64,000 nt of DNA, from assembly GCF_009299505.1 (NCBI RefSeq), contig NZ_WBSM01000009.1, forward strand, positions 92,895 to 156,894, read 5' to 3'. This stretch comes from Bifidobacterium ramosum. GTDB taxonomy: Bacteria > Actinomycetota > Actinomycetes > Actinomycetales > Bifidobacteriaceae. Under the pieces are notes generated by a model. It was not told the origin of the DNA. It ran no database searches and saw only the letters and a program-made list of their open reading frames with translations. The position numbers and the translations under genes were made by a program. Shown here one piece after another: positions 62,271 through 64,000 of the stretch (position 1 is its first letter; each line of letters starts with the position of its first letter).

Positions 62271-62335
62271 TTGGTTTACACTGACGTTAGACTTTGACTA
62301 GATTGACTTGACCTTCGCTGAGTAAGGAGTTTGAC

Positions 62336-62878
62336 ATGGCGCAGGACGACGAGAAGACGATCGATCAGCTCAATGAGGAAGCTGACATCGCCGCCGATTA
62401 CCTCGAAGGGCTGCTGGACATCGCCGACTATGACGGCGACATCGAAATGGGTGTGCGTAACAACCGGCCGATGGTGCAGATCGTCGCCGATGACGACACC
62501 GACATCAAGCACCTGATCGGCCGCAATGGGGAAGTGGTCGATGCACTGCAGCAGCTGACCCGTCTGGCCGTGCAGCAGAAGACTGGCGAGCGTTCTCATC
62601 TGATCGTGGACGTCGATGGGTTCCTCAAGCGCAAGCGTCAGCGTCTGCGCGACATTGCGCTGGATGCGATCGACGAGGTGAAAGAGACCGGTGAGCCGGT
62701 CGATCTCAAGCCGATGAACTCATTCGAACGCAAGGTGGTGCATGACGTCGTGCGTGAGGAAGGCATGAAATCCCGTTCTCACGGCGAGGAGCCGCGCCGC
62801 TATGTCACCGTGTATCTCAAGGCGTCGGCCGATGATGCCGCTGATGACGGTGCCGATGAGGACGCCGGCGAGGAGTGA
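62336..62878 (+). CDS. Jag/KhpB RNA-binding protein (KH and R3H)
   Basis: A 180-residue protein. KH-like domain (about 25-105, with LIGRNGEVVDALQQLTRLA) then R3H (LKPMNSFERKVVHDVV...GMKSRSHGEEPRRYVTVY). The Jag N-terminal domain is missing, as in actinobacterial forms. It binds RNA and is linked to cell-elongation control in other Gram-positives. The acidic C-terminal tail is low-complexity. TAAGGAG precedes the ATG. Confidence 0.9.
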   Translation: MAQDDEKTIDQLNEEADIAADYLEGLLDIADYDGDIEMGVRNNRPMVQIVADDDTDIKHLIGRNGEVVDALQQLTRLAVQQKTGERSHLIVDVDGFLKRKRQRLRDIALDAIDEVKETGEPVDLKPMNSFERKVVHDVVREEGMKSRSHGEEPRRYVTVYLKASADDAADDGADEDAGEE

Positions 62879-62902
62879 GTGATACGTCGCTGAGATGACG
62901 AC

Positions 62903-62936
62903 ATGCGGTTGTGTTTCACGTGGAACGCAACCGCAT
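62903..62936. promoter_or_regulatory. parS-like site within a hairpin, jag-rsmG spacer
   Basis: TGTTTCACGTGGAACG (62912-62927), two mismatches from the parS consensus, flanked by ATGCGGTTG / CAACCGCAT that make it the centre of a larger palindrome. Likely ParB site and jag terminator in one. Confidence 0.6.
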
Positions 62937-63010
62937 TGTTGTCCTCGGTGGATGATGATTGATCGTGGATCGTGTATGTGTAACTGGTAATGGGTCGGGA
63001 GGTTCGACAT

Positions 63011-63829
63011 ATGAGTGACGATGTTTCACATGAAACCATGTTGCAGGGTGCTGATGATGATGTGCGGCAGGGTGATGTGGATGCCACTGGTCCGGGCGTA
63101 GGTGCGCCGGTTGCGGAGCGTGATGTTTCACATGAAACATCCGCTGCGGACGATAGTGTCGTGGTTGATGAACTCGACGGCTCGTCGATTCTGGCGGAAG
63201 TACTTGGTGATGCACTGCCGCAGTTGACGGTATTTCATGACAAGCTGATGCGTGAAGGGGAACCGCGCGGTCTGATCGGTCCGCGTGATGTGCCGATCGT
63301 GTGGGAGCGTCATATTCTGAACTCTGCAGCGATCGTGCCGTTCGTGGCGCAGGCCACTCGCGGCGAACGGTTCAAGACCGTCGCCGATGTCGGCTCCGGC
63401 GGTGGTTTCCCTGGATTGGTCGCTGCGGCCTGTCTGCCGGATCATCGGTTCACGCTGATCGAGCCGATGGAACGTCGCGTCGAATGGCTCAACGAATGCG
63501 TGCGTGAGATGGGACTGGATAATGTGACGGTGGTACGTGCGCGTTCCGAAGAGGTCATTGCGCGCATTCGCAAGCGCGAGGGACTGTATCCGTTCGCCGT
63601 GGTGACCTGCCGTGCCGTCGCGCCGATGACCAAACTGTCTGGATGGACATTGCCGTTGTTGAAATCGCATGGTCGTCTGGTGGCGTTGAAGGGTCGGTCC
63701 GCACAGGCCGAAATCGACAAGGCCGCCAAGGAGATCAGCAAGCGCGGGGGAGTGCGCCCTCGTGTGGTTGAAGCTGAGGTAGGTCCGGGGCTGGAGCCAA
63801 CCCACGTCGTGCTCGTGGATAAGCGCTAG
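63011..63829 (+). CDS. rsmG: 16S rRNA m7G527 methyltransferase
   Basis: A 272-residue RsmG (GidB). SAM-binding motif [16 protein letters not shown] (about 120), ERRVEWLNE and the [11 protein letters not shown] region. It methylates G527 of 16S rRNA; loss gives low-level streptomycin resistance elsewhere. The N-terminus carries about 50 extra acidic residues containing DVSHET twice, each encoded by a parS-like sequence. GGGAGG precedes ATG 63011. An IS30 copy begins 51 bp after the stop, where parA/parB usually follow. Confidence 0.92.
   Translation: MSDDVSHETMLQGADDDVRQGDVDATGPGVGAPVAERDVSHETSAADDSVVVDELDGSSILAEVLGDALPQLTVFHDKLMREGEPRGLIGPRDVPIVWERHILNSAAIVPFVAQATRGERFKTVADVGSGGGFPGLVAAACLPDHRFTLIEPMERRVEWLNECVREMGLDNVTVVRARSEEVIARIRKREGLYPFAVVTCRAVAPMTKLSGWTLPLLKSHGRLVALKGRSAQAEIDKAAKEISKRGGVRPRVVEAEVGPGLEPTHVVLVDKR
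63022..63037. promoter_or_regulatory. parS-like site in rsmG (1)
   Basis: TGTTTCACATGAAACC, two mismatches from the parS consensus, encoding the first VSHET of RsmG. Confidence 0.55.
63124..63139. promoter_or_regulatory. parS-like site in rsmG (2)
   Basis: TGTTTCACATGAAACA, one mismatch from the consensus; the reverse complement is identical to the site at 34244-34259. Confidence 0.6.
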
Positions 63830-63855
63830 TGTCAACCTCACCAGCCCCAACCCTT

Positions 63856-63880
63856 GCTCCCCTCAGTCATCTTCGCTGAC
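63856..63880. repeat. Family F repeat, cut by IS30 copy 2
   Basis: GCTCCCCTCAGTCATCTTCGCTGAC, the left half of a family F palindrome; the IS30 right end follows directly. Confidence 0.75.
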
Positions 63881-64000
63881 GGCGGGTTCTAGTGATCGTT
63901 GCAACACCTGATGATCTGGGAAGGAGATTCAGGTGGGCAAGTGGGTGTTCGACGGGGTTGAATACGCAACCCGTAATGAGATGTGTAAAGCACGTCGTGA
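63881..64000. mobile_element. IS30-family element, copy 2, cut by window end
   Basis: Begins GGCGGGTTCTAGTGATCGTT, identical to the right terminal repeat of the element at 35105-36453 but in the opposite orientation. The sequence matches copy 1 up to the window end as far as I compared it. Confidence 0.9.
63933..64000 (+). CDS. IS30-family transposase, 3' part outside window
   Basis: GTG start after AAGGAGATTCAG; encodes GKWVFDGVEYATRNEMCKAR, the same N-terminus as the transposase at 35166-36401. Only the first 22 codons are in the window. Confidence 0.9.
   Translation, partial: MGKWVFDGVEYATRNEMCKARR

Overview
This is high-GC actinobacterial DNA, almost certainly a Bifidobacterium chromosome around the replication origin. 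The evidence is the reversed block DUF3566 gene - gyrA - gyrB - DUF721 gene - recF - dnaN - oriC - dnaA, facing rpmH - rnpA - yidD - yidC - jag - rsmG. Bifidobacterium-style sugar loci with LacI-type operators support the same assignment, as do insertion sequences typical of the genus.

Layout. 1-16 kb is a glycan-use locus: a GH115 alpha-glucuronidase whose start lies left of the window, an alpha/beta-hydrolase esterase, three GPH-family sugar symporters, an SGNH hydrolase and a 1,651-residue GH2 enzyme with many Ig-like domains. Near-palindromes centred on ATCGAT or ATCGTT sit in front of several of these genes and suggest one shared LacI-type regulator, not encoded here. 16-26 kb is housekeeping and stress: an OFA-type MFS transporter, ahpC with a fused thioredoxin reductase, carbonic anhydrase, a CNNM/CorC-type protein, Dps, a YgjP-like metallopeptidase and an acyltransferase-like protein, then tRNA-Ile and tRNA-Ala.

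26.17-31.24 kb is a 5.1 kb integrated element in the 3' end of tRNA-Ala, bounded by an exact 18-bp direct repeat. It carries a tyrosine integrase and a Rep protein with HUH endonuclease plus superfamily 3 helicase motifs of the CRESS-DNA/pCRESS-plasmid kind. It also has an iteron and hairpin region that looks like its origin, and a tightly packed operon of small proteins. It is the most unusual object in the window. An IS256/IS1249-type insertion (8-bp target duplication) follows, then an aldo/keto reductase, mscL and an IS30-family element.

37-48 kb holds gdhA, a LacI-like sensor protein without a DNA-binding domain, and a second sugar locus: two solute-binding lipoproteins, a LacI regulator, a GH43 subfamily 24-like enzyme and two ABC permeases. 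Three promoters there carry paired operators of the TGTGACCGGTTACA type spaced 33-34 bp. The transporter lacks an ATPase gene, so it probably uses a shared one. GH43_24, GH115 and GH2 together point to type II arabinogalactan or a related plant-gum glycan; this is inference.

48.5-64 kb is the origin region. DnaA boxes lie on both sides of dnaA, and parS-like sites lie in and beside rsmG. A second copy of the IS30 element begins right after rsmG and runs off the window. Intergenic spaces are full of palindromic repeats of at least six sequence families (called A-F below), often several in a row, some doubling as terminators. Both IS30 copies have landed in family F repeats.
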